Below are positions 11,866 through 23,318 of a DNA stretch of 64,000 bases, one piece after another. Location: assembly GCA_021234155.1 (NCBI GenBank), contig JAJEKV010000059.1, positions 5,295,719 to 5,359,718 on the forward strand. The letters are read 5' to 3'. The notes beneath the pieces are model-generated. The model was not told the DNA's origin and did not search any database. It saw only the letters and a list, made by a program, of their open reading frames with translations. The stretch's first letter is position 1; every line of letters starts with the position of its first letter. A program made the position numbers and the translations under genes. The stretch comes from Isoetes taiwanensis (taxonomy: Eukaryota > Streptophyta > Lycopodiopsida > Isoetales > Isoetaceae).

Positions 11866-12534
11866 TTGAGGTATAACAAAATCAATGATATCTTTATCTT
11901 TTTAGGAACCATGTTTGTGATGGCTGAATTCTTAAGTTGTGTATATGTATTTTCAGACATCATGCTTTCTGCTGTATTTGCAAATTCAGTTGTCCAATTC
12001 GATTGTGCAGGTAAGTATTTGTTATGTAATTGCTTGTGGAGTTTGGATTGTTAAGCAACATGTTAACAAGTGTTTCCTAACAATTCAAACTCTTGGACTG
12101 ATGAGTTTCTTGGGGTGCTGCAGGGGGATGCATGGATGTTAGCCTACAAAAGGCTGAGGAGGATCATTGCCTCCCATCCCCCAACAGGAATTAACAAAAT
12201 AACAGTCATTTACAAATTACATGTGGTCTACCCAAGCTTCTGTTTGGTCCAATGGTGTTGCACGGCAAGTCCAAAAAGACAAAGAAGAGGTCCATTAAGG
12301 TAAGCTTGTGGTCCATTTTCTGTGCTTCAGTGATTTATCAGGATTGGACATTCAGGGATCATGATGGACAATTATGGTGCATAAACTAGGCATGTTTAAC
12401 AAGTTATTAGGAGATGAATACAACATTTTTTCTGATTTTTTCTTGTTTTATCTTGTATGACATGAGTCAAGGCACATGTAGCTAATTTGAATAAGTTAAA
12501 TTGGATTAAGGAGCTGCCTGATACAAGGATTTGA

Positions 12535-12630
12535 TCCTTAAGTGGACCATTGGTGGTGACCCCCCTTATCCAAAATTGGATATCCTTAAGTGGACCATCG
12601 GTGGTGACCCCCCCTTATCCAAAATTGGGA
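12535..12630. repeat. 48-bp tandem duplication
   Basis: Two copies of TCCTTAAGTGGACCAT..GGTGGTGACCCCCC..TTATCCAAAATTGG start at 12535 and 12583. The unit resembles the right end of the MITE at 29404-29790, so it may be a duplicated MITE end. Confidence 0.55.
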
Positions 12631-12982
12631 TCCAAAATTGGGATTTTTTTACTTAAACAAGACCCTTTGTAAGACCCTTTGTACATATTCACATTCATGC
12701 AACGTGAAACAAGTGGAAAATTCGCTTGGAAACAAAGTGGTTTGTGCTCATTCTGCACTGAATTAGACGTAAAGGACGGGCAGGCTGTATTCAGCCTTGT
12801 CCGCCAATCAGATCTCGACATGTGGCAAAGATTCTTTTTGTGGAAATCCCCTGATGTCATTGTTGGTCTACATTCTGCGTTGTTGGTCTATCCCCGTCGT
12901 TGCTCTCGATTCTGCCACAAATCAATCTGCACCGTCCAACTGGCAATGATCAACGGCTGAATACCAGTCCTTCACGTTAAGA

Positions 12983-13082
12983 GAATGGCCCGGAGGGCTG
13001 TTTTCTGGGCCTGTCAAACAGCCCTCCGCCTAACGGCGTCGGGCCGTTTTCCAGGCCCAGAAAACAGCCCTCCGGGCCATTC
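12983..13082. repeat. 31-bp perfect inverted repeat (foldback) upstream of GDSL lipase
   Basis: The left arm is 12983-13013 and the right arm 13052-13082. They are exact reverse complements over 31 bases around a 38-base loop. Each arm starts from GAATGGCCCGGAGGGC when read inward. Base composition is far more GC-rich than the surroundings. It lies 49 bases before the lipase ATG, so it would sit in the promoter or 5' UTR and could form a strong hairpin in DNA or RNA. Confidence 0.85.
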
Positions 13083-13130
13083 CCCTATACAGAACTATTT
13101 TTTGGAGGCTTGGAGGTAGGGAGAATTTCC

Positions 13131-14439
13131 ATGGATTTCAAGAGTCTCGTTGCCATTTTTATATTTGGAGCTTCTTTCCTGGATCCAGGGAATGACAATT
13201 ATCTTAATTCGACGAATGCTAAGGCAAATTACCCTCCCTATGGAATTTCTTTCCCTGGCAGGCTGGCTACTGGACGATTCACAGACGGTTATCTTGTAGC
13301 TGATTATATCTGTAAGCTAACAGCTTTCATTGGCGATGTATGCATGTTTAAGCCTGAATGTTTCTGTAAATTTCAGCTTCATATTTAGGGCTTCCTCTGA
13401 TTCCACCATTCCGGTCACATAACCCTAATTTTATGCATGGAGCTAATTTTGCACAAGCAGGTTGTGGAATATACAATACAACTGGAGCATCTAATGTAAG
13501 CAAAACAATGTACTCTGTGCCACATTTCAGTTTCATGCCCATCTAACAGTAAGGTAATAATTTGAATTTCAAGGCTCTTTACTCCAATCCAGATTACCCT
13601 GCACCCTTGCGAGCACAGGTTAATAATTTCTTAAAAGTGAAGCAGATTTTGACTGCTCAGAATGGCTCACTGTCAACCTCTCGACTCATATCTAATGCTA
13701 TATTCTTGATGGGAATTGGAGACAATGACATAATCAACAATTATTTTGACATGCCAAATGAGAAGCTCTACACAGTTTCTGAGTATACAGACTTACTCGT
13801 CTCTATGTATGGTTCTCAGATTCAAGTAAGCACTATAATACGTTTTCTGCAACATTTGAGCAGGGCTTTGCTAATTATATTGTTTTCATAGCAGAGGTTA
13901 TACAAGGGGGGCGCCCGTAAGTATGTCATCATCTCTCTTCGACCTCTTGGATGTGCTCCAAGATACTTAATTAAGGCGAACATAAGCACCTGGGCAGTGT
14001 GTTGACAAAATAAATGAAGCCCTGCAACTATTCAACAAAAAACTTCAAGCTACTCTCCAGATCCTCAGAGTAACCTTGCAAGGCTCTAAAATCATTTATG
14101 CAGATGCTTACAATCTCATGTATGATATCATTCAAAAACCACATGCATACGGTATGACCAAATCTAACTCACTCCCAAATAATATCTTTCTCTAACCCTT
14201 GTTTTGCTTCAGGTTTTGAAGTCTCAAATGTAGCTTGCTGCAATTTCATTGGTACTAACTACAACAACAAAGTTGTATCTTGTCCAGCTAATGCCAGTAC
14301 TTGCAGTAACCCAATGTCCTATGTCTTCTGGGATGCTCTCCATACTACAAGTCATGTGTATAAAATCCTTGCAGAACATTTCTGGCATGGAACAAGGAAA
14401 TATGTTTACCCTACAGACATAAGAAAAGTAGCACAGTGA
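13131..14439 (+). pseudogene. GDSL esterase/lipase (SGNH family), probably inactive
   Basis: Five exons join with good GT-AG sites: 13131-13311, 13377-13495, 13574-13825, 13895-14151 and 14213-14439. Block I reads FIFGASFLDPGNDNYL where the family has FGDS; Asp is replaced by Ala but the nucleophile Ser is kept. Block II is GANFAQAGCGI. Block III is FLMGIGDNDIINNYF (GxND kept). Block V is FWDALHTTSHVYKILAEHF (DxxH kept). A one-base frameshift is needed in exon 4 near 13980-14000, between RPLGCAPRYLIKANI and PGQCVDKINEA; without it TGA ends the protein early. There is no signal peptide: the ATG is 8 residues before the catalytic block, whereas plant GDSL lipases usually begin with one and are secreted. 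The family hydrolyses esters such as cutin or wax precursors. Confidence 0.8.
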
Positions 14440-15739
14440 TCAAGGATGATGTTATCAATAAGGGAATATAATACACCAAACAATCTAGTTTCTGTTCCAA
14501 ATGTGCGTATTCTTGAATGCACTCCTCGCTCAATGCCAAACTATGTATTCACTGCCAGGGACCATTTTGCCATAAAACGCTTGGCTTTGCCGCTTGCATG
14601 CCAGTCCCTTGCAATTCCCTACATGAAATAATGGAAAAGGTTGACAATGTAGTAATTTGATGTGGAGTTCACCCATTCTTCCATGCTTAACGCATACAAA
14701 TGGTTCCTTTTGCTCCCCACTTGTAAATGGCAACTGCTTGTGTGAGCAACCATGTAAAAGACAAGGAAAGCAATACTACTAAGAGAGTGCCTGTCTAGCA
14801 GAACGCTATAAAAATTCCTTTCCATTTGACTTGTTTCTTGATGATTGATGGATGAATTCTTCATTTAGTTCTCACGTAGTTAACTCATTCAACCATGTGA
14901 TAGCATGTGTTTAGCAGTTTCAATGACAGCCGAAAATGTCATTGATATTAGCTCGTTTTTCTGAAGCAACATGCATTTAGACATTGTAATAGAGTAGGAT
15001 GCACACACACGCTGGCACCAGGAGCACTCTATGATACAAAAGCTAAAGAAAACCCTCTTTCCAAAATGTGAAAATCTTGCATCTGTCCTCTAAGACTTGC
15101 CTTTTCCTGATTCTCTTCCTTAGTACTTAGAGCCTCAAAGCTGCAATTCTTTTCCGTATGTGTCCATGACTTCAAGTGCTCAATCGATACTGCATTTTTA
15201 ACTTAAGCTATTAACAATCTGAAAAGGAAAACAATACACCTCTGGAGTTCACAAAAGACAGTCCGATTCTATCTTTCATGATAAACGTGCTTGGCATGAC
15301 ACTGGTGAGTTAAACTTTTGAAATTCCATGAACAGAACCAAGCAGAGGTTTGCATGAAGAGACCCAACCAGAGATGGATTGAATCATTTTACCTGTTCTT
15401 TCAATATTGTTCTACTCTAAAGCGGGAAAAGTTCCCGCCAATGTAATGTAACAAACAAATGCATGTTTCCGCACAAAGGGTTGCCCCGAATGAAGAAATA
15501 TGAGAAAAATCTTGATTCTGAGAAAAATTATGAAAGGGAAAAATGTGAGAATGGGAAAAACCTGCAGCATAAGACCTAAAGCACAACTCCTCTTTTGCTA
15601 CTTTCTTTACATTTCAGATCATCCTAAACTCAGGCAGGCTTCGACCAACGGACAGTTCAGTGATCAACTTTCATGGCCTGCACACCCTTAAATAGGTCTC
15701 CTCCCCTGCAAAAGAAGGGGAAAAAAATTATAGCCATTA
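14440..15739. other. No recognised gene
   Basis: This is the region 3' of the lipase pseudogene. It is AT-rich with only short chance frames on both strands. Confidence 0.4.
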
Positions 15740-16616
15740 TGAATAAGGGTGGCATACAAAAAATGCCCTTCCCTTAAAAGGGCAAAATTTTAAGCAACCT
15801 TTAAAATAAGGGCAAGGATTTAAAAAAAGCCTTAAAATTCTATTCACATCAATAGCCAAAATGTATATCGTTATTCTATATATTATTGTAAAAAAGCAAG
15901 AAATTAAAAATCTATAATTACAAAAAAGAAAAAAAAGAAAAGAAAAGAAAAGAAATTGGAAAAATAAAAGGCAACGTTCATTTTTTTTGTGGCGAGCGGA
16001 TGGAAGTTTCTTCTACCTACTACTTTCTTCAACAGCGACATGCCCCATTGATCAAAATCAGTGATCGGAGTCCCCAGAGTGAACAAAATCACTAGACATG
16101 GACAAAAAATTCAAGAATTATAGACTCATCAGCATGCATTCTCAAATTCAAATTTCCTTGCTTTGCCAGTGCATCGTGCATAGCATTTGATTCATATGAA
16201 AAACCGAGCAGTTTTAGTCCTTGCTTCCAATTCCTTGCATTCCTTTGTATTTTGTTTGCTTTAATGCATTTCTTTCTATTCTTGCTAGTTCTTTGTTGCA
16301 TTCTTCCATTCTTTATTGTCTGATCAACAAATTTTACAGCTTGAAATCTCAGAGACGGGTTTATATTCACTTTATATTCCGACTATGATATGTTTATAAA
16401 CATATAAACTGCTATGTTATTTTGAAACGAAAATTACTTTGTTTTCTATAAATGTGTGATATAATAGACAAAAGTTGTTTTACAATGACTTTTGCAATAA
16501 ATAAGGGCAGTTTACATTGCACCATAAAATAAAAAGCTTGATAAAATTTTAGCCTTCCCAAAAAAGGGCAACTCAAAATATGCCCTTAGAAAAAAAAGCA
16601 GGGTCTACCCTTATAA
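15740..16616. mobile_element. Possible TIR element (AAGGGTRG ends), low confidence
   Basis: The left edge reads ATAAGGGTGGCATAC followed by ATGCCCTT and GGGCAAAATTTTAAGC. The right edge, read in reverse, gives TATAAGGGTAGACCC, AAGGGCATA, GCCCTTTTTTGGG and GCTAAAATTTTATC in the same order. The edges therefore look like an imperfect inverted repeat of about 50-80 bases around an 800-bp AT-rich core. No target duplication was found. Confidence 0.35.
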
Positions 16617-16920
16617 GTTGACCCCTGAACGGATGGGGCTTAAGTCTGCTTGATGTTGATCAATCTAGAAAAGGATAGAATACCTTGTCGGCAGTAGAAT
16701 TTGACAATTATATGGCATTGACAATTCTGCTCCCTAATATTTGATCGCGGCCCTCAAATCATTTGCCCTCACAAATCTCCACCTTCCATTTCGAATATCC
16801 GTGGCATATTCAAATTTCATCCCCTAGCACAAAGCCACAGCAGAAAACAAAATTTTACAAAAATCAAGTGTTGCCCAAGTGTGGGTTGCGGGGTGAAATA
16901 TATTAAAGCTGAGATTCTAC

Positions 16921-16966
16921 TGCCAGAAATGGCAATTAACTCTGCCAGAAATGGCAATTAACTCTG
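16921..16966. repeat. 23-bp direct repeat
   Basis: Two adjacent copies of GCCAGAAATGGCAATTAACT are present. Confidence 0.6.
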
Positions 16967-17111
16967 TGGCATCAAATGCCGTAAACCTAAACTACCATAG
17001 TCAGATTTCACTACAGCGAAGGCAGTTCTTCCACAAGAAATCTCTTCTGTTGGTCTCTTTTTGTCAAAATCTAGAGAGGGGTGATTGTTTTTGGTGCAAA
17101 AGTCAGGAGGT

Positions 17112-17425
17112 GATATGGTCTATGGGGTATGGGATAAAGCCTGGAAAGGTTGGGGCCCATTGGATAATAATTTCCTTGAAGGATCTGCCCTTTTGATGCG
17201 TTGGTTATCTCTAGAGATTCTAGTGCGTAATATTTGGTATCAGAGCCAAGGTTCAATTCCTCGTGGCAACTTTAGCATCTTGAGGAAGGGAAGGAATTGA
17301 TATGGTCTATGGGGTATGGGATAAAGTTTGGAAAGGATGGGGCCCATTGGATAATGATTTCCTTGAAGGATCTGCCCTTTTGGTGTGTTGGTTATCACTA
17401 GAGGTTCTAGTGCGTTACAGGAGGA
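17112..17425 (+). repeat. 187-bp tandem repeat with LTR-retrotransposon-type primer-binding site
   Basis: GATATGGTCTATGGGGTATG starts at 17112 and again at 17299, and the following 120 bases of each copy are about 90 percent alike. Between them, at 17235-17254, is TGGTATCAGAGCCAAGGTTC, the complement of the plant initiator-Met tRNA 3' end, used as primer-binding site by many plant Copia and Gypsy elements. The region is therefore probably a rearranged LTR end of a decayed retrotransposon. No reverse transcriptase or integrase was found nearby. Confidence 0.55.
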
Positions 17426-17579
17426 ATCCCCTTATAGTTAAGCAGCTATTTATAGTGTACACATCGTATTTTGAAGTACAACCCGATGCTTAACTATCGA
17501 TGTTAGTGGAATCACAAAAAACAACAGAAGTTTTAAATCATTCAACTGGATTGGTCGGCTTTTTAACTTCCAGGCATCA

Positions 17580-18345
17580 TTGAGCTAAGTGGAATCTCAA
17601 CGTTACCCTAGTTTCGGGGATCCCGGAGCTGGAAATCCCATCCTTCAAAATCCCAAAACGTTCTCGATGGACTCCATTTAAGGATCCCCCGGGTACTGAC
17701 ACCCGCCAGGTACCATCAGGCCGATCTTGGTCATCCAACACCTCGTGATATCTCAACCTCGGCAGGAGATCCCATTCTGGGGGATCATAGTTGGTTATCC
17801 CCTCCACCGGGATCCCCACCTCCGGTTATCCCCTCCACCGGTGATCCCCACCTCCGGGATTATGTCGATGGTATGGTTGTGAACCCCACCTCTGAGATCC
17901 CGCCCTTTGACGACCCCGTTATCCGCCATCGTGGCTGGAGATCCCCGTTTCTGGGATCTCCATCAATGGCACAGTTGTGATCCTCTCCTCCGGGATCCCA
18001 CCCCCAATGACTCTGTTATTTGCCATCGTGGCCCATAATCCCCATCTCTGGGATCCTAGCCAGCGGGATCGTGTGATCCCGCCCTCCGGGATCCTACGTC
18101 CGCTGCCGTGGCTGATATGCTATGTCTGTGATCCCATCCTCTAGGATCCCGCATCCGTGGCTGACCTGGCTAACATGCCACGTCATCAGCCACAGTGTTA
18201 CTGCTTGATCCCGTCGTCCAGAATCCTGCATCCATGGCTGACCTGGCCAACATGCCACGGTGTTTCTGTGTGATCCGTCCTCTAGGATCTCACATTCATC
18301 GCGGACCTTGCTAATGTTAATCCCGCCCTTCAGGTTCCCCGTGAG
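17580..18345. repeat. GC-rich degenerate array of GATCCC / GGGATC units
   Basis: About 25 copies of GGATCCC, GGGATCC or GATCCC are spaced a few tens of bases apart, embedded in recurring phrases such as CCACCTCCGGGAT, GCCATCGTGGC and CATGGCTGACCTGGC. The composition is much richer in GC than the flanks. The repeats are diverged, so this is an old minisatellite-like expansion. ORFs crossing it are composition artefacts. Confidence 0.6.
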
Positions 18346-18843
18346 GTCGTGGAGCCCCCCAGCCGTTGGATCTGTGGTTGGACAAATCTCACCCATCGGT
18401 TGTCTCCATGGTTATCCCCCCCAGGAATCCCTTCCTCGCAACTCTCTACCGCCCATGTGTGGTTGCATCGAAGTGGGCCTTTCAAATATAACGCTGACGT
18501 ATGAGCTATTACTGCCCCGTATGCCTTACATTGGCGAATGGCATGCTGCCATGCAGACAAGAAATTCCGGATGAGGGATTTCCCTCTTCGCCGGAGTGTA
18601 ACTTTCAGATTATTCTGCACCCGAAGCCATCTTCTCTACCCTTGGCATCCATTTTCTAAGAGGAGTGAGCCCGATTCCGACGGTGTTGTAGCCATTGTGT
18701 AACGATTTGAAGGCGCCAGGATAACTTTATCCTGTTTAAGGTGAAAAATCAATTGAATAGACCTCAGTTTATCGTTTTTTAACCTTTGCTATGTTTTTTA
18801 ACCGTTTTCTAATAGTTGCCCTGTCGCCTGCCCGACTTGGCAG

Positions 18844-21800
18844 ATGGAGGAATCTATTAATCTAGATGTTAGTTTGAACACGTACATAAATGAGAATTGG
18901 GGGCCCTCAAATCAGGCTGCAAACTCCTTAAAGTTACCAAAATATTTCCGAAAAATAGCCGGGTTTGAATCAGAGGCAGAGGTGTAATCTTTTACCACTC
19001 TGAAGGAAAGGGTTGATCCAAAAATGATGGTGGAATTCCTTGTAGTTCAAAATCCTATTTCAGTTCAAGCTCATTGGCAGTAGAATGATGTTCATAAGGC
19101 TCAAGGGGATGGCGAGGTTGTTTAAGAGACTCCCAAGTGTTCTGCTATGGAGGAAAATATGGAGCGCCCAAGTAGGAGCTTCTAGACTACACCGATATGA
19201 TCAGCCAGCCCACAGATGGAGGTGCGAAGTAGAAGATTGCGTGAAAAATTACAGCAAAAAGGTAGAATTGGAAAATCATAGGTCCAGGGTACACCAAATT
19301 CATGAGAATTTTAAGCTCTAGATGCTCCAAGGGGTCGGATTCCTGGCAGCTAGGGCAGCAAGGGTGAATTCAGGAAGAGGACTATGGGAAGATGGTGCTT
19401 ACCAGATCTCTTGATCGCGATTTCAAGTATGCCCATAACTTGACCAGGAAGCTTTAAAGGACTCGGCAGAGTGCAGCAGAATTGGCAGATGAACATATAG
19501 AAATTGGATTGCTTGCTTCAGAATGGCAAAATGATTTCATCAATTTGCGGGTTCATAGAAAGAAAGCAGCAGAGCGCGAACCTTAGGAGAAGCAAATAAA
19601 GGAAATCCGGGATCGAATCATGAAGAGGCATGGTAGTGTGCTTAGGAAGGAGTAATTGTGGCCTGATTTGAATGTCGAACAAGCCCAAGTGGAGGAAGAC
19701 GATTGGAGTGCAGACGTTGCTATTGTAGGTGGTGAAGATGATCTGAATTCTTCCCGGCCTAGGAAGAGGACACCAATTCGTCCCAAATCACCATTGAGAC
19801 CCAAGCAGACTATGGCCCGATGGAAATCAAATGACCTAGCTCCCAATCATATTCTTACCGAAGAATCCGAATTGGGGGAAGAAGAGGAGCCAGTGGACTC
19901 CACTGTAAAACCCAGCAAGATTAGACTCTACCATTTGTATACCATAGATCCCTCCTTTTTTGGTATTGTTTTGTCCTATCAGAGAGGTCTGAAACTGGAG
20001 AAATGGACCTTTAATTTGATATTGACATATCCAATTGTGGAGAGTCTATTGCTTAAAGTCGGCAGCAAGTCAAAGGTTGTGGAGTTCTTTATCTCTGGGG
20101 CAGAGGCACAGAAATTCCAAACAATTCCAAGTGCCTTGGGAGTTTTTGCATGCGAGGTGGATGCCGACTGCATCGAAGCTTCTTTACTGTGAGTATAATT
20201 CTGCAAATTTACTTTAATTTTATTTATGTAGCTACCACTCTAATTTGCACATCCTCTCAGGGTACCTGTCTATTTGATTCCTATTCATAAGAGATGCCAC
20301 TATGTAATGGTTCACCTGTTGTGTGGCCAATTTGCAAAACTGATCCCGATACCACTTTTTGGCAAGGCGCATTGGAAAATTCAACATGCTCAATACTACT
20401 ACATTCCCATCCATTAATGCAAGGTAAGATCAGTTTCTAAAGTTTTTCCATACTGCAATGGCCATTGGAGCCTGTTTGTATTAGTTGTTGATGAATTGGC
20501 ATACCAGACGTTGAGCCAGCCTTGCCCATGCATTTTGCTCTTTGATTCTTATGATCCTCTGCATGAAGAGGTTTGAGGTTTCATAACTTTGTGAGTTATT
20601 TCAGTCTAATCCTATATTATAAAATTATTGTGTATGTCTGTCTTGAACCTCGCCCTAGATCCGACGGTTCAGATTGTTTGATATGGATCTCATAGGCTAA
20701 GATTCAGTCTATGCTTTAGGTCTTTTTTTCCTTTAGCTTTCTTTGCTTAGCCAAACCATGGATCGGCCAGAGTGCAGCAAACCGTGGGAGCACTTCTTGG
20801 TTAGAGCTTGAGGTGCTTCAAATGTCAAAGCAGGTTGCAAAAGCGTCTTTGCTTTCAGGAATGATGCCATCGTGTACGTAATTTCTCGAGTCCTGCGTTC
20901 CAGCGACCTCAAGGTTGGCTTCATACCTGGGATTTAGCATCGCGAGCTAGGTAGAGCCTTAGAAGAACCGTGGTTCTTTGCTTAAGTCTTCGATTTGAAG
21001 AATCGTGGTTGCTCAAAGCAAGCAGGGCCGATTGTTTGATATTGATCCCAAAGGCTAAGATTCAGTCTACAGTTTAGGTCTTTTTTTCCTTTAGCTTTCT
21101 TTGCTTAATTGCTTCCAGGAGTTGCCATGGCGGGATTCTTGCTCTGTAGCAAAATCATGGAGCTCCGGCAATGGCGATTATGTGGTGCGTTGTCTACGCA
21201 TCTTTGGCTTGATGCATGTTTTGCACCCCCCTGTAACATAAAGGGCGGTGCATATGCCTAGCATATCCGGCCACCATATATCACGGTAGCTATGAATCAA
21301 TTTAGCTATAAATTAGGTAAGTGTAACGCTTTTCACCGTGCTTGCAAAAATTTACTACTTTTCATTTGTGGCTATGGGTTGCTTACTTCAACTTCACATT
21401 TTCTAAGTTGTCTCGCAGATCCTGAAAAGCCAAAAATCTGCAAGTCTTTTCTCGATTCATTTGTTAGGCATTAGACTTCTAGAATAGGCAGGTGTTTCTA
21501 AACTTCACTTTTGTCATTTGACTCAGAATCAGCTTGATCATTTGAGTAACATGCATGGTATTGTGAATAACTTAGCTTTCTTTTATTTCTCATCTATTCA
21601 CTTTTCTGTATGCTCAATGTTTTTTGTATGTTTGCGGGTTGCATAGCCAGTTCCTTAGCACAATCTGAGACAATTTGTAATGTTTCAAGCGATTTGCGAG
21701 TTGCATATAGATTTATTTCATTGTATTTGCTTGCTTTTTACGAGAGAAGAGGAACATCTATCTAATACTCTTTCGCCAAGCTGGAGTGTGAGGTAAGCAC

Positions 21801-23318
21801 GGTCAAATTTCTATCCTTTAGATGTTCGTCTCAATTCATGCTCATTAATTGTGTGAATGTGCCTGTTTTAAACATGGCATATTGTGTTTTTCTTGTTGTC
21901 TCTTTGCATGGCTAACTTGATCAGATTTGTCCACAAACATCTTAAAATAGAAGCGAGTAAATGCTTCAAAGCCTGTGTATGTAGCGGATGGCGTAATTCG
22001 ATTGAACCTAAATTTGGACCTTTGAGCTTAATTCATGTCATATATCTCTCGAAATGGAAGTTTTCATGATCAAAGCGAAAAGCACGAAATAACCCTCGAA
22101 CTTCATCGATAATATTGTCAAAGATTGTCCTAGATAGTAATTAAATCCTATCTATACGAGAAAGATATGATGTTTATGGTGTCTTGCCCTTGGTCTTGCC
22201 AATGCTACTGGGAAATGCTTTGCCCAAAGCCTGGGTGATTTACAATAAGTTGACGTAAGTAGACTTCATACATTATGTCTTTATGTCATCCCACCCACAT
22301 ACAACTTTTGTTCCTCGCAGAATGGAGCTGTTCCTCGTAGAATGGAGCGGGACATCATAGAGGGCTCAAGGATCTTTGTGACGGGTAATATGTCAATTTT
22401 TCCATTCCTTTTGAAGGATTGTCCCTACTAATCATATATTATTTTCCCCTGCAGTTCTGGCCCCATGTTATCCAGCATCTGAACCAACATTTGAAAACAT
22501 TGGAATCAACCCAAACCACTTTCGAATTTGTGCCCATTAGCCTTCCATTTCAATCATGGCAATGCTGCCAATGCAAAATGCCCCAAACGCATCACATGTC
22601 TAGGACTTGGTTGCATATTCTAATCCGGTTGCTTCTGTTGAAAGGAGCATATTTACATTGGCTTGAACATTTGTTGCACCAATGGTTGCATCTGTTGAAA
22701 GGGGCGTATTCACATTGGAGTAGACATTTGTTGTCCCACATAGCCACAAAGCATTCGGTGTCTGTTTATATCATTAATTTAATTTGATTTAATATGGTAA
22801 ATGTCAAACCCCAAACCCACATCTCAAAAAAAAAGTGTGTTCTCATCCTTAAAAAGTAGGAGGTTGTTTCTGCCAAAAACTAAGTAGGAGAATTTGAAGA
22901 ATCAAAAGACTAAGCAATTGCAGAACAAGGCAAAATTGCTCAGTTGAAATTGTAACCCCCCTGCACTTCAACAATCATCAAAATTGTTGTATAATAGGCG
23001 TACCTGTACACTACAAAAAATGCAAAGAGGAGCAAGTGTAAAGAAGCTGTGGCTAGGATATTTGCCTCAAAGGATCGGCCCAGCAACGCTGGGTACCGGC
23101 AATTAAGTTCTTATTTTAGAGTTTGAATTTGGATTATATTTGCAGGTTCTTGAATGATCTTTTCGTGAAGTGGAACCACGACGACTCAGCACTTTATAAT
23201 GCTTCTTGCATAGTGATGGATGCTCCTCAACAATAAAACAGCCAAGACTATGGTATATATGTCATAAATTATGTGAAGAAGTTAGTTCGAGTGGTTTGCA
23301 ACAAAGAAGATCAGGTAA
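18844..23318 (+). pseudogene. Ulp1-like (C48) cysteine protease gene, split by a Helitron
   Basis: Coding remnants run in order. 18844-19170 starts MEESINLDVSLNTYINE. 19170-20192 is mostly frame 3 with about seven stops and contains RQSAAELADEHIEIGLLASE and RPKSPLRPKQTM. 20261-20423 contains FAKLIPIPLFGKAHWK and YYYIPI. 20458-20570 reads GHWSLFVLVVDEL and PCILLFDSYDPLHEE. After a 2.5-kb Helitron, 23147-23318 reads FLNDLFVKWN and NSQDYGIYVINYVKKLV before a GTAAAT donor. The H of GHWSL, the D of LFDS and the Q..DxG block are the Ulp1 catalytic landmarks. The catalytic Cys (DCG) is Tyr here (23249-23251), and TAA stands at 23234. Ulp1 domains process SUMO-like proteins; in plants they are also often carried by MULE and CACTA elements, so a transposon origin is possible. 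Confidence 0.7.
20610..23107 (+). mobile_element. Helitron inserted in the Ulp1-like gene
   Basis: The 5' end A|TCCTATATTATAAAATT is followed by the family block GCCCTAGATCCGACGGTTCA. The 3' end has the hairpin GCCCAGCAACGCTGGG at 23083-23098, then a degenerate terminus ATTAAG|T in place of CTAG|T. The flanks are A on the left and T on the right, as expected for Helitrons, which make no target duplication. The 2.4-kb interior has no recognised protein; a phrase around 20690-20740 (AAGATTCAGTCTATG..TTTAGGTCTTTTTTTCC) recurs at 21055-21105. Ulp1 exons lie on both sides. Confidence 0.7.

Noticed and set aside
19085-19321. C2H2 zinc-finger protein (CEVEDC..H....H)
   Set aside because: The pattern arises in a frame that is out of register with the more continuous Ulp1-associated frame, and a single finger-like spacing is weak evidence.
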